A DNA stretch of 64,000 nt from Streptomyces sp. JH14 (GTDB taxonomy: Bacteria > Actinomycetota > Actinomycetes > Streptomycetales > Streptomycetaceae), in NCBI RefSeq assembly GCF_029428675.1, contig NZ_JAJNEL010000001.1:744001-808000 (forward strand), read 5' to 3'. The position numbers were made by a program, and so were the translations under genes. Positions 1-8,785 of the stretch are shown here, one piece after another. The notes beneath the pieces were generated by a model, which made no database searches, was not told where the DNA came from, and worked only from the letters and a program-made list of their open reading frames with translations. The stretch's first letter is position 1. Each line of letters starts with the position of its first letter.

Positions 1-2547
1 CAGCCAGTTGTCGAACAGCACCCCTTCCTCGTCGATGGTGCGGCTGAAGGCGGGCATCGACCCGGGGGTGATGCCGCCGATCTCGGCGTGATGGCCGCGT
101 GACGCCACCAGGAACCGCAGCCCGGAGCGACCGTCGCCGGGCGTCCCGCGGCTGTCGAACACCGGCGTCACGACGGTCACATCGGGCAGATGCGTGCCCC
201 CGTGGTACGGGTCGTTGATGGCGTACACATCGCCGGGGCGCATCGTGTCGCCGTTGCGCCGCAGCACCTCCTTGATGGACTCCCCCATCGAGCCGAGGTG
301 CACCGGAATGTGCGGGGCGTTGGCGATCAGATTGCCGGCCGCGTCGAACAGAGCGCAGGAGAAGTCGAGCCGCTCCTTGATGTTGACGGAGTGGGCGGTG
401 TTCTCCAGGCGTACGCCCATCTGCTCGGCGATCGACATGAAGAGGTTGTTGAACACCTCCAGCATGACGGGGTCCACCCGCGTCCCGATCGCGGTCCGGC
501 CGGGGCGCGGACGGACCCGGGTGAGCAGCAGATGGCCGGTGTCGCCGATGGTGGCCTGCCAGCCCGGGTCGACGACGGTGGTGGCATCGGCCTCGGCGAT
601 CACGGCGGGACCGGTCACGGCGTCCGACGGGTGCAGGGCCGCGCGCCGGTGGAGCGGGGTGTCCTGCCATCGGCCTTCGGCGAACATCCGCACCGTGTCG
701 TGCGGGTGCGGTGCACCCTCACGGGCCGGTCGGTCCACCGGGTGCGGTACGTGCCGGCCGGCCGCGCCGGTCGCCTCGACCGACACCGTCTCGACGAGCA
801 GGGGCCGGTCCATGGTGAAGCCGTAGCGGGCGCGGTGTTCCGCCGTGAACGCCTCCGTCATCGCGGGCGCGGTGTCCAGGTCGACGGGCAGGCTCGCGTC
901 CGTACCCGCGTAGCGCAGGAACACCCGGGCGTGTGTACGGATCGCGCTGTCCGGGAGGCCGTCGGTGCGCAGTTCGGCGCGGGTGCGGGCGGCCAGCTCC
1001 TCGTGGAGCTCGGCCAGCCGGGTCCGTGTCCCCTCGTCGTCCAGCCCGGCCTCGACCGACTGCTCGCGCATGGCGGTGGCGTCGGCGAGACCGATGCCGT
1101 AGGCGGACAGCACCCCGGCCAGCGGCGGGACGAGGACCGTGTCGATGCCGAGTGCGTCGGCGACGGCGCAGGCGTGCTGGCCGCCTGCCCCGCCGAAGGA
1201 GGTGAGGGCGTAGCGGGTGATGTCGTGGCCGCGTTCCACGGAGATCTTCTTGACCGCGTTCGCCATGTTGAGCACGGCGATCTCCAGGAATCCGGCCGCT
1301 ACCTCGGCGGCGGTACGGCGTGTTCCGGTGGCCCGGGCCACCTCGTCGGCGAGTTCGCCGAAGCGCTCGCGCACCACATCGGCGTCGAGCGGAAGATCTC
1401 CGTCCGGCCCGAAGACGGCGGGGAAGTGCGCGGGCTGGACCCGACCGAGCATCACATTGGCGTCGGTGACGGTGAGCGGCCCGCCGCGGCGGTAGCAGGC
1501 CGGGCCGGGGACGGCGCCCGCGGAGTCGGGTCCCACCCGGTAGCGCCGGCCGTCGAAGTGCAGGACGGAGCCGCCGCCTGCCGCGACGGTGTGGATGTTC
1601 ATCATGGGGGCGCGCATCCGCACACCGGCCACCTGGGTGCCGAGCTCACGCTCGAACCCGCCCGCGTAGTGCGACACATCGGTGGACGTACCACCCATGT
1701 CGAAGCCGATGACGCGGTCGAAACCCGCCTGTTCCGACGTACGGGCCATGCCGACGACGCCGCCCGCCGGGCCGGAGAGCACGGCGTCCTTGCCGCGGAA
1801 GTGCGCAGCCTCGCGCAGTCCGCCGTTGGACTGCATGAACATCAGCCGGATGGCGTCCAGTTCACAGGCGACCTCGTCGACGTACCGGCGCAGGATCGGC
1901 GACAGATAGGCGTCGACGACCGTGGTGTCGCCGCGCGGCACCAGCTTGATCAGCGGGCTGACCTCGTGGGAGCAGCTGACCTGGGTGAAACCGGCCTCAC
2001 GGGCCGCAGCGGCGACCGCGGTCTCGTGTGCGGGGTGCCGGTAGCCGTGCATCAGGACGACCGCCGCGCTGCGGAATCCGTCGGCCGACGCGGCTCTCAA
2101 CTGCTCCGCCGTCGCTGCCAGGTCGAGCGGCGTGACGGTCCCGCCGTGCGCGTCGATCCGTTCCGGGACCTCGATCACCCGGTCGTACACGGACTCCGGC
2201 AGCTGGATGCGGCGGTCGAAGAGGCGCGGCCTGTTCTGGTATGCAATGCGCAGGGCGTCCCGGAATCCCTCGGTGATGACCAGGACGGTCGGCTCGCCGC
2301 GCCGCTCCAGCAGCGCGTTGGTGGCGACGGTCGTACCCATCTTCACAGTGCGGACACGGTCGGCGGGCACCGGGTCGGTGGGGCCGATCCCCAGCAGCAG
2401 GCGGATCCCGGCCACGGCGGCGTCCCGGTAGCGCTCCGGGTCGTGCGAGAGAAGCTTACGGGTGACCAGGCGCCCGTCCGGATCGCGGCCCACCACGTCG
2501 GTGAACGTGCCGCCACGGTCGATCCAGAGCTCCCAGCGTCCAGTCAC
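1..2547 (-). CDS. 5-oxoprolinase / hydantoinase A-B fusion, C-terminus beyond window
   Basis: ATP-dependent hydrolase family that opens 5-oxoproline or hydantoin rings. 849 codons are visible from a GTG at 2547. The N-terminus has the family signature WIDRGGTFTD, followed by a KMGTTVATNALLERRGE segment and the glycine-rich GFDMGGTSTDV of the hydantoinase A domain. A hydantoinase B domain begins near residue 685 (VDPVMLEVFNNLF) and runs off the left edge, so about 350 residues are missing compared with the usual 1,200 or so. The GTG overlaps the stop of the upstream SGNH gene by four bases, so translation is probably coupled. The family is clear; whether the substrate is oxoproline, a hydantoin or an acetone-type compound cannot be told from what is visible. 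Confidence 0.9.
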   Translation of the reverse strand, partial: MTGRWELWIDRGGTFTDVVGRDPDGRLVTRKLLSHDPERYRDAAVAGIRLLLGIGPTDPVPADRVRTVKMGTTVATNALLERRGEPTVLVITEGFRDALRIAYQNRPRLFDRRIQLPESVYDRVIEVPERIDAHGGTVTPLDLAATAEQLRAASADGFRSAAVVLMHGYRHPAHETAVAAAAREAGFTQVSCSHEVSPLIKLVPRGDTTVVDAYLSPILRRYVDEVACELDAIRLMFMQSNGGLREAAHFRGKDAVLSGPAGGVVGMARTSEQAGFDRVIGFDMGGTSTDVSHYAGGFERELGTQVAGVRMRAPMMNIHTVAAGGGSVLHFDGRRYRVGPDSAGAVPGPACYRRGGPLTVTDANVMLGRVQPAHFPAVFGPDGDLPLDADVVRERFGELADEVARATGTRRTAAEVAAGFLEIAVLNMANAVKKISVERGHDITRYALTSFGGAGGQHACAVADALGIDTVLVPPLAGVLSAYGIGLADATAMREQSVEAGLDDEGTRTRLAELHEELAARTRAELRTDGLPDSAIRTHARVFLRYAGTDASLPVDLDTAPAMTEAFTAEHRARYGFTMDRPLLVETVSVEATGAAGRHVPHPVDRPAREGAPHPHDTVRMFAEGRWQDTPLHRRAALHPSDAVTGPAVIAEADATTVVDPGWQATIGDTGHLLLTRVRPRPGRTAIGTRVDPVMLEVFNNLFMSIAEQMGVRLENTAHSVNIKERLDFSCALFDAAGNLIANAPHIPVHLGSMGESIKEVLRRNGDTMRPGDVYAINDPYHGGTHLPDVTVVTPVFDSRGTPGDGRSGLRFLVASRGHHAEIGGITPGSMPAFSRTIDEEGVLFDNWL

Positions 2548-3680
2548 GCCTCCATACTGACGTGCCGTACGGACGCCGGGGCGGACGGCTCGGCGGGCAG
2601 CGTCGTGAACGTGACGGTGGCGAGCGCGCTCTGCAACGCCAGGTCGGCCCGCCGGTCCAGCAGGCCGGTCGTGCCGCGCGCCCAGTGCCGTACCTCCGCT
2701 CCTGCCAGGCAGAGCAGTTGAGGCAGCAGATCGGTGCTCCGGCGCACCAGCCATCCGGTGCCCGCCGTGGCCAGCCAGAGCAGCGAGTCGGCGCGGCTCG
2801 GCGGCGGCTGCTCCGGCTCGCGCCGGGGCGGGGCGCCGTGGGCGAGACCACGGGCGGCGAGCAGCGCGTGGAAGCCGGCTGCGACCGTGCGATGGCCGCG
2901 CTCGGACGGATGGAGCCGGTCGGCACTCCACAGCGAACGGTCCTGGACCCATGCCCCGTCCGAGGCGTGCAGGTGGACGGCGTCGTAGCGCGCGGACAGT
3001 GCATGGACGACGGCGTTCACCGCCCGCTGCCGCCGGGCCAGCGGACGGCCGAGCGGAGCGGGCAGCCCGAGTACGGCGCCGGGATCGGGCAGACAGGTCG
3101 TCAGGAGCACGGCTCCGCCCTCCGTCAGGAGCGCGCAGACTTCGTCGAGCCGCCGGGCGAGGAACCCGATGTCGAACGACCGGCGAAGGATGTCGTTGAC
3201 CCCGACGACGACGGACGCGAGGTCGGGCCGGAATGCGGCGGCGGCCGGGGCCTGCTCGTCACGGACATCGCCGGCGAGCGAGCCGCTGACGGCGAAATTC
3301 CGGAACTCGACGCTCCGGCGGCCGTCACCGATCCCCTCCGCGAGCAGCGCGGCCCAGCCGCGCCGGCCGCCGGGGACGGGATCGCCGAGTCCTTCGGTGA
3401 ACGAGTCCCCGAGTGCGGCGAAGCGGATCGGGGGACGGTCGGCGACGGGCCGCCCCGGTGGTGCGGACGGAGTGCCCGCCGGGGGCGGCGTGGTCTGTAC
3501 GAGCGGCACCGGACGTCCCTGCGGCGCCGGCGGTGCGGATGATGCGCGTGGCACGAGCGGTGCGGGAGCGCCGGGCCGGGACCTCGCGGCACCGGCCTGC
3601 CCGACGCCCTCCCCCACCGCATCCACATCGGGAACCGCGGGCCCCGCCACACCCTCCGTCCGCACCTCCACCCCCGTCAT
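2544..3680 (-). CDS. SGNH/GDSL-family hydrolase
   Basis: A 378-residue esterase/lipase-like protein. The Ser block GDSFTEG is at residues 91-97, the Asn block appears as VVGVNDIL, and the Asp-His block as DRLHPSERGH, so the full SGNH catalytic set is present. Residues 1-80 are Pro/Ala-rich and low complexity, with no clear signal peptide; a later GTG start is possible, but the ATGA overlap with the upstream glycosyltransferase favours this one. It sits between two glycosyltransferases and an oxoprolinase with four-base overlaps on both sides. Inference: it may remove or add an acyl group on the product of the upstream transferases. The substrate is unknown. Confidence 0.88.
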   Translation of the reverse strand: MTGVEVRTEGVAGPAVPDVDAVGEGVGQAGAARSRPGAPAPLVPRASSAPPAPQGRPVPLVQTTPPPAGTPSAPPGRPVADRPPIRFAALGDSFTEGLGDPVPGGRRGWAALLAEGIGDGRRSVEFRNFAVSGSLAGDVRDEQAPAAAAFRPDLASVVVGVNDILRRSFDIGFLARRLDEVCALLTEGGAVLLTTCLPDPGAVLGLPAPLGRPLARRQRAVNAVVHALSARYDAVHLHASDGAWVQDRSLWSADRLHPSERGHRTVAAGFHALLAARGLAHGAPPRREPEQPPPSRADSLLWLATAGTGWLVRRSTDLLPQLLCLAGAEVRHWARGTTGLLDRRADLALQSALATVTFTTLPAEPSAPASVRHVSMEA

Positions 3681-4840
3681 GCCTGCACCCCCGGTATCCC
3701 GCCCCGGTCCGGCACCTCGTGGGCGGCCAGGAACGCCGCCACCGAGCGGTCCCAGCCGAAGAGTTCGGCGCGTTGTCTCGCCGCCGCGCGCCGCCCCGCT
3801 TCCGGACGCGCCAGCAACTCCTGAACGGCCGCGGCGAATGCCTCGCCGCTGTCCGCCGCGGCCACTCCCGCTTCGCCGATCACCTCGGGCAGCGCGGAGC
3901 TCGCGCTCGCCACCACCGGGGTACCGCAGGCCAGTGCTTCCAGGGCCGAGAGGCCGAACGTCTCGGCGGGGCCGGGCGCCAGGCAGATGTCGGCCGCGGC
4001 CTGCAGGTCCGCCACCCGCTCCCGGTCCCGCACATGCCCCAGGAACTCGACGGGCAGCCGCTCCGCCAGCGCCCGGCTCTCCAGCCCCGCGCGCAGCGGC
4101 CCGTCACCGGCGACCACCAGCGTCGCACGCACACCCAGGCCGTCGAGGACGGCGAGCGCGTCCAGGGCCCTGCCGGGCCGTTTCTCCACCGAAAGCCGGG
4201 AGCACAGCAGAAGCAGCACGGACCGGCCGCGGACATGCCGGGCACGCAGGACCAGGCTGCGCCGGCCGGGGCGGCAGCGGCGCAGGTCGACGCCGAGCGG
4301 GGCGCGGACCACATTGCGTGCACCTATGCGTATGAACTCGCGCTCCGACCACTCCGTCGTACACACGATCCGCGTGTAGGCGTGGGCGCTGAGGGTGTTG
4401 AGCCGGTCGGCGGCCCGCCCGGCCGCGACCGCCGGAACGCCCCAGGTGCGCAGCACCCCGTCCGCCGTCTCGTGGGAGACCATCACGGCGGGCACCCGGG
4501 CGCGGCGTGCCCATTCGCCGGTCCAGCGCAAGGTCGTGCGGTCGGAGACCTCAAGGCGGTCGGGCCGCAGCGTTTCCAGGAGGTGGCGGAGTCTGCGGCG
4601 GCCCGTCATGAGGCGATAGCCGCCGCTGCCTGGGAGCACCGGTCCGGGGAGGGTGATCACCCTGCCCTGCGCGGTCCGTACATCGCTCGCGCTGTCACCG
4701 GGCACGACGAGCACCGGCTCGTGCCCGGCTGCGAGATAGCCCCGGCCGAGGTCGTCCAAGGCGGTGCGCAGTCCGCCGGAGGACGGGGTGACGAAGTTCG
4801 CCAGGCGGACGATGACCGTTCCCCGCTCGTGCCCGGTCAT
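3677..4840 (-). CDS. GT4-family glycosyltransferase
   Basis: A 387-residue GT-B fold transferase of family GT4. The N-terminal half opens with a hydrophobic strand followed by a Ser-Gly-Gly acceptor loop (VTPSSGGLRTALDDL). The C-terminal nucleotide-sugar domain carries LSVEKRPGRALDAL and the E-x7-E motif FGLSALEALACGTPVVAS. No membrane segment is visible, so it is probably cytoplasmic. It overlaps both neighbours by four bases and follows a second GT4 gene, which suggests two sequential sugar transfers onto one acceptor. Donor and acceptor cannot be read from sequence; the mannosyltransferase-like neighbour makes GDP-mannose one possibility. Confidence 0.88.
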   Translation of the reverse strand: MTGHERGTVIVRLANFVTPSSGGLRTALDDLGRGYLAAGHEPVLVVPGDSASDVRTAQGRVITLPGPVLPGSGGYRLMTGRRRLRHLLETLRPDRLEVSDRTTLRWTGEWARRARVPAVMVSHETADGVLRTWGVPAVAAGRAADRLNTLSAHAYTRIVCTTEWSEREFIRIGARNVVRAPLGVDLRRCRPGRRSLVLRARHVRGRSVLLLLCSRLSVEKRPGRALDALAVLDGLGVRATLVVAGDGPLRAGLESRALAERLPVEFLGHVRDRERVADLQAAADICLAPGPAETFGLSALEALACGTPVVASASSALPEVIGEAGVAAADSGEAFAAAVQELLARPEAGRRAAARQRAELFGWDRSVAAFLAAHEVPDRGGIPGVQA

Positions 4841-6069
4841 GCGGCCACCGCCGTCCGGCCGCGCAGCACCTCGTCGTAGTGGTCCAGCAGTTGATCGCCG
4901 ACGGCTTCCCAGGTCCGGCCCTCGACCGTGGCCCTTCCTGCCCGCCCGTAGGCCGCCGCCCGCGTGGGGTCCGCGGCGAGCGCGCCGACGGCCCCCCGTA
5001 CCGCGTCGGCGTCGTGCGGCGGCACCAGCAGTCCGGTCCGCCCGTGGTCGACGAGGTCGAGCGGCCCGCCCGCCGCCGGGGCGATCACGGGCACACCGGA
5101 GGCCATGGCCTCCTGGACGGTCTGGCAGAACGTCTCGTACGGGCCGGTGTGCACGAACATGTCGAGCGAGGCGAACAGCCGGGCGAGATCGTCCCCGGTC
5201 CTGCGGCCGAGGAAGACGGCACCGGGCAGGGCCGCACGCAGCGAGGTGGCGCTGGGACCGTCCCCGACGACCACGACGCGCACACCGGGCAGCCGGCAGG
5301 CACCGGCGAGGAGTTCGACGTGCTTCTCCGGGGCGAGCCTGCCGACGTATCCGATGATCTTCTCGCCTCCGGGGGCGAGACGGTGACGCAGCGCCTCGTC
5401 ACGCAGGCCGGGCCGGAACCGTACGGTGTCGACGCCGCGCGGCCACAGCCGCACCCGCTCCACCCCGTGGGCGGTGAGGTCACGGATGGCCGCGGTGGAG
5501 GGTGCGAGGGTGCGGTCGGCGGCGCCGTGCACGGCGCGCATCCTGCGCCAGGCGGTGTTCTCGCCGGCTCCGAGGTAGGTACGGGCGTAGCCGGCCAGAT
5601 CGGTCTGGTAGACGGCCACGGCCGGCAGCCCGAGCCGGGCGGCCGCCGCCATGCCGCGTACCCCGAGCACGAACGGTCCGGCGAGATGGACGAGTTCGGC
5701 CCGGTGGGCGACGAGGGCGGCCGTCAGCCGGCGGCTCGGAAGTGCCACCCGGACCTGCGAGTAGCCGGGCAGGGGCAGGGAAGGGACGCGCACCACGGGG
5801 CAGGGCGCGTCCGAGGCGAAGAGGTCGGGGATGCCGGAGGCGTCCGGGTGGGGGGCCGCGGAGGCCGGAGCGCCCGCGAGGTCGCTGCCGGTGGGCGCAC
5901 CCCCCGGCGTACCGGAGGACCGGAAGGTGGTCGGCGCGCCGGCCGTGGCCGGTGCGATGACGAGCGGCTCATGGCCACGCGCGGCAAGGTGCCGGGCGGT
6001 CTGCAGGGTGCAGTGGGCCACGCCGTTGACATCGGGCGGGAAGGATTCGGTGACGATGACGACACGCAT
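4837..6069 (-). CDS. GT4-family glycosyltransferase, MgtA-like
   Basis: A 410-residue GT4 enzyme starting MRVVIVTESFPPDVNGV, the typical opening of actinobacterial GDP-mannose-dependent alpha-mannosyltransferases (MgtA/PimB-type). A low-complexity Ala/Pro insert of about 35 residues follows the first strand. Later motifs are WPRGVDTVRF, YVGRLAPEKHVELL and the donor-binding ETFCQTVQEAMASGVPVIAPAAGGP. It is the first gene of the coupled four-gene minus-strand operon; the 141 bases upstream, up to the HEAT-repeat gene, should hold the promoter. The family role is lipomannan or glycolipid mannosylation. That specificity here is an inference from resemblance. Confidence 0.88.
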   Translation of the reverse strand: MRVVIVTESFPPDVNGVAHCTLQTARHLAARGHEPLVIAPATAGAPTTFRSSGTPGGAPTGSDLAGAPASAAPHPDASGIPDLFASDAPCPVVRVPSLPLPGYSQVRVALPSRRLTAALVAHRAELVHLAGPFVLGVRGMAAAARLGLPAVAVYQTDLAGYARTYLGAGENTAWRRMRAVHGAADRTLAPSTAAIRDLTAHGVERVRLWPRGVDTVRFRPGLRDEALRHRLAPGGEKIIGYVGRLAPEKHVELLAGACRLPGVRVVVVGDGPSATSLRAALPGAVFLGRRTGDDLARLFASLDMFVHTGPYETFCQTVQEAMASGVPVIAPAAGGPLDLVDHGRTGLLVPPHDADAVRGAVGALAADPTRAAAYGRAGRATVEGRTWEAVGDQLLDHYDEVLRGRTAVAA

Positions 6070-6210
6070 ACCCGTGTTGTCGTCGCGCCGGACGTGACGG
6101 GGCCGACTTGGATCTTTCCACCCGGGGAACGTCCCATGAGCGTTGGACGTTCCGCGGCCCGGTGGGCCGCGCTCCCCCGAAGCGCCGCGCCCTGCCGTGC
6201 CTGCCGCGGG

Positions 6211-7629
6211 TCAGGCGGCGGGGGTGTCGGGACCGATCCTGCTGCGTACGGCGGTCTGCACCTCGGCCTCCTCGGCCGGATCGGCGGCCAGCCGGCGCAG
6301 CCGTTCGGCCACCCTGATGTCACCGGTCTCCGCGTGGAGCGCGGCGACCTCCCGGGTGGTCTCCTCGCAGTCCCACAGGCATTCGACGGCGAAGCCGGTG
6401 ACGAAGGAGGGGTCGGTGGCGGCAAGTGCGCGGGCCGCCCGGCCCCGCAGATGGGAGGAGGACGTCTCCCGGTAGATGTGGCGCAGGACGGGTGCGGCGC
6501 AGACGATGCCCAGCCGGCCGGCGCCGTCGACCAGGGTCCACAGGCGCGGGGCGTCCGGCCCTTCGCCGCGTACGGCGTCGCGCAGGGCGGCGAGGACGAG
6601 GGAGGCGTCCTGGGCGCCGCCCCGGCAGGCGAGCACTCCGGCGGCGGCGGCCCCGAGCGTGTCCGGCCGCCGGGCCCAGCGCCGGGCCCGGTCCACCGCC
6701 GCGTCGCCGCACATCCGCTCGAAGGCGGCGACGGCCGCATCGGCGACGGTGCGCGACGGGCCGGCCGCGGCGGCCTCGATCAGGTCCAGCACGGCCGGGT
6801 CCCTGGCCTCGGACAGATAGTGCAGCGCGGCGCAACGGGCGCCCTCCGGGCCGCTGCGGGCCGCCTCGATGATCACCGGCAGGTCCTCGGGGCCGGCGAC
6901 GGCCGAGAGACAGCGGGCAGCCGGCACGTGCAGCAGGCTGCCGCGGTCCAGCCCCTGCTGGGCCCAGTCGAAGACGGCCTGGACGCTCCAGCCGGGTCGT
7001 GGGCCACCGGGCCGCATCTGCCGCTGCCAGCGGTCGAACGAGCCCTGTTCCGAGGCTGACCTGACCCTGGCGCCGACCGCTTCGCGCGGATCGTCCGCCC
7101 ACAGCCGCCAGGGCCGGGGTTCGAATGCGTCCCGCACGGCGGCCGCGAGCTCGGCCGCGCCCTCCTCGGTGGCCGGGAATCGCGCCAGTACGGGCACGGC
7201 GAGGGCGCGGAGTCCGGCGTCGTCGTCGCGCAGGGCCAGTTCGTCGAGGGCCCACGCCCAGTTGGCACCGGTCGCCGCGTACCGCCGCAGCAGGGCCAAG
7301 GCGTCGCCGCGACCGTACGAGGCGAGGTGGCCGAGGACCGCGAGGGCCAGGCCGGTCCGTGAGTCGTCCGTGTCGACGTGGTCGGCGGGATCGCTCAGGT
7401 GCCGCTCGATCTCCTCGATGCCGCCGTCGAGGTCGAGGTACAGGCGTGCGTAGTAGAGGGAGCGGTTCTCGACCTGCCAGTCGTGCCGCGGATCGCTCAG
7501 GACGCAGTGGTTGAGGGCCGCGAGGGCCTCGGCGCGCGGGGCGGCGAGCGCGTGGAGCGTGCCGTCGCCGCGGCCCCTCTGCAGCAGGCCGAGCAGGGTG
7601 CCGCTCGGCGCTATGAACGGATCGAACAT
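6211..7629 (-). CDS. HEAT-repeat protein
   Basis: A 472-residue protein made of repeated Ala/Leu-rich helical pairs of the HEAT/PBS-lyase type, for example GPEGARCAALHYLSEARDP and GRAARALAATDPSF. No enzymatic motif, signal peptide or membrane segment is visible. Such solenoids usually bind proteins. The ATG at 7629 has a GAGG about ten bases upstream. The gene lies just downstream of a possible short poly-Cys reading frame and hairpin, which could control it. Function unknown; I recognise only the repeat architecture. Confidence 0.82.
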   Translation of the reverse strand: MFDPFIAPSGTLLGLLQRGRGDGTLHALAAPRAEALAALNHCVLSDPRHDWQVENRSLYYARLYLDLDGGIEEIERHLSDPADHVDTDDSRTGLALAVLGHLASYGRGDALALLRRYAATGANWAWALDELALRDDDAGLRALAVPVLARFPATEEGAAELAAAVRDAFEPRPWRLWADDPREAVGARVRSASEQGSFDRWQRQMRPGGPRPGWSVQAVFDWAQQGLDRGSLLHVPAARCLSAVAGPEDLPVIIEAARSGPEGARCAALHYLSEARDPAVLDLIEAAAAGPSRTVADAAVAAFERMCGDAAVDRARRWARRPDTLGAAAAGVLACRGGAQDASLVLAALRDAVRGEGPDAPRLWTLVDGAGRLGIVCAAPVLRHIYRETSSSHLRGRAARALAATDPSFVTGFAVECLWDCEETTREVAALHAETGDIRVAERLRRLAADPAEEAEVQTAVRSRIGPDTPAA

Positions 7630-7680
7630 GGGAAAAGCCTCACATCAAGCTGTCGACGCAACCGGGACTGTGCAGTTCCA

Positions 7681-7751
7681 AGTGCCGGGGGGCACTACGC
7701 CGCGCAGCAACATGATCGGCCGACCGCCGTCTTCTGCTTGGTGTAGACCAT
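7681..7751 (-). promoter_or_regulatory. Candidate poly-Cys leader peptide and hairpin upstream of the HEAT-repeat gene
   Basis: On the minus strand an ATG at 7751, three bases after GAGG, opens an 18-codon frame that ends at 7695 and reads MVYTKQKTAVGRSCCCAA; three consecutive Cys codons (TGT TGC TGC) precede Ala-Ala-stop. The frame stays open upstream, and a GTG start giving about 44 residues is also possible. The stop overlaps a six-base-pair hairpin, AGTGCC-CCCC-GGCACT, at 7681-7696. The HEAT-repeat start codon lies about 50 bases further on. The arrangement resembles the cysteine-responsive attenuator frames known in mycobacteria. The peptide could instead be a free-standing small protein. 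I have no homology evidence. Confidence 0.35.
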
Positions 7752-7846
7752 CTTCCTCTGCCTCTCGTCGGTGGCCCGGATCGGGCCCGCGACGTCATGA
7801 TGACCCAGCCATTTCGTCACCGCGACCACATTTACCGCGAACCCGT

Positions 7847-8239
7847 TCAGCGGGGGCCGAAGAGTTCCAGCAGGTCGGCCTTGCCGAACATGCGCGCGGT
7901 ATCCACCGCGGAGGGTGTTCCGGCCGCCGGGTCGGCGCCTGCGGCGAGCAGGGCCCGGATCACCGCGCCCTCGCCCTTGAAGACGGCTCCGGCGAGCGGC
8001 GTCTGCCCGCGGTCGTTGGCCCGGTCCGGATCGGCGCCACGGCCGACGAGTGCGGTGACCGCCGCGGCGTGGCCGTGATAGGCGGCGAGCATCAGCAGCG
8101 AATCGCCCCGGTCGTTGGTCAGATCGGCGGGCACACCGGCGTCCACGTACGCGGCGAGCGTCTCCGTCTCCCCGTGGCGCGCCAGGTCGAAGACCTTGGT
8201 CGCCAGCTCCACGACCTCGGGATCTGGGGCTTCGCTCAT
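7847..8239 (-). CDS. Small ankyrin-repeat protein
   Basis: A 130-residue protein of three to four ankyrin repeats, with the diagnostic segments SLLMLAAYHGHAAAVTALVGRGAD and GQTPLAGAVFKGEGAVIRALLAAGAD. No signal peptide or membrane helix is seen, so it is probably a cytoplasmic protein-binding module. The ATG at 8239 is preceded by GGAAGG at good spacing; a longer frame upstream has no comparable ribosome-binding site. The partner is unknown. Confidence 0.85.
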   Translation of the reverse strand: MSEAPDPEVVELATKVFDLARHGETETLAAYVDAGVPADLTNDRGDSLLMLAAYHGHAAAVTALVGRGADPDRANDRGQTPLAGAVFKGEGAVIRALLAAGADPAAGTPSAVDTARMFGKADLLELFGPR

Positions 8240-8460
8240 CGGACGGACCGCCTTCCAATAACAGGTTCTGTTGCCGCCGGCCAGGTGGGTGGTACGCCGT
8301 GGGGGCCGTACGAGTGAACCGACAGGGTACTGCCACGCAGCGCACATGCCCCGGTCCGGCCGTGGCAAACGATCACGTCCGGTGAGCGAGGAGTGGTGCA
8401 CGGTGCCGATGTTCCGCCCGAAAGCGCTCCCCGGTCGGCCGTTCCAGTGAAAAAATCACA

Positions 8461-8552
8461 GTTTCACCCGATTGCAGCTTTTATCGTATAGATACTTTTT
8501 GTGAGTCTGGAAGGACTCATGGTGACTGTCCCCCCAAACAGGAGAACCACTC
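8461..8552 (+). promoter_or_regulatory. AT-rich promoter/leader of smeA with an inverted repeat
   Basis: The 313 bases between the ankyrin gene and smeA contain no gene. The last 90 are unusually AT-rich for this genome (TTTTATCGTATAGATACTTTTT near 8479-8500), which fits a promoter, although no single -10/-35 pair is convincing. A 6-6-6 inverted repeat, TGAGTC-N6-GACTCA, lies at 8502-8519. The smeA ribosome-binding site AGGAGA follows at about 8540. smeA-sffA is known in S. coelicolor to be developmentally controlled, so the repeat is a candidate operator. Confidence 0.45.
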
Positions 8553-8747
8553 ATGATCCTTTCCATGTCAGGCGTCGTCATCCTCGGCATCATCGTCTTC
8601 CTGTTCTTCAGGAAGGACGGTCTGAAGGCCTCGCACGCCATCGTCACCGCCATGTTCGGCTTCTATCTGGCCGGCACAGCCATCGCACCGAGCATCACCG
8701 CGGGCGGCGCGAGCCTGGCCGGCCTGCTGGGCGGGATCAAGTTCTGA
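8553..8747 (+). CDS. smeA: SmeA, small sporulation membrane protein
   Basis: A 64-residue protein with two hydrophobic segments (about 5-22 and 29-60) separated by FRKDGLKAS. In S. coelicolor the equivalent small gene immediately precedes an FtsK/SpoIIIE-like gene; SmeA localises to sporulation septa and targets SffA there. The identification rests on size, two-helix topology and adjacency, with the downstream gene 38 bases away. The ATG follows AGGAGA at normal spacing. I infer a role in chromosome partition and spore maturation. Confidence 0.85.
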   Translation: MILSMSGVVILGIIVFLFFRKDGLKASHAIVTAMFGFYLAGTAIAPSITAGGASLAGLLGGIKF

Positions 8748-8785
8748 CCGTCCGCGACCGCTCCCATCCACCTCAGGAGACCGAC

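Noticed and set aside
190-2721. 843-residue plus-strand open frame opposite the oxoprolinase
   Set aside because: It is antisense to a gene with clear family motifs; its composition (Gly, Arg, His, Val) is that of a G/C-rich shadow frame.
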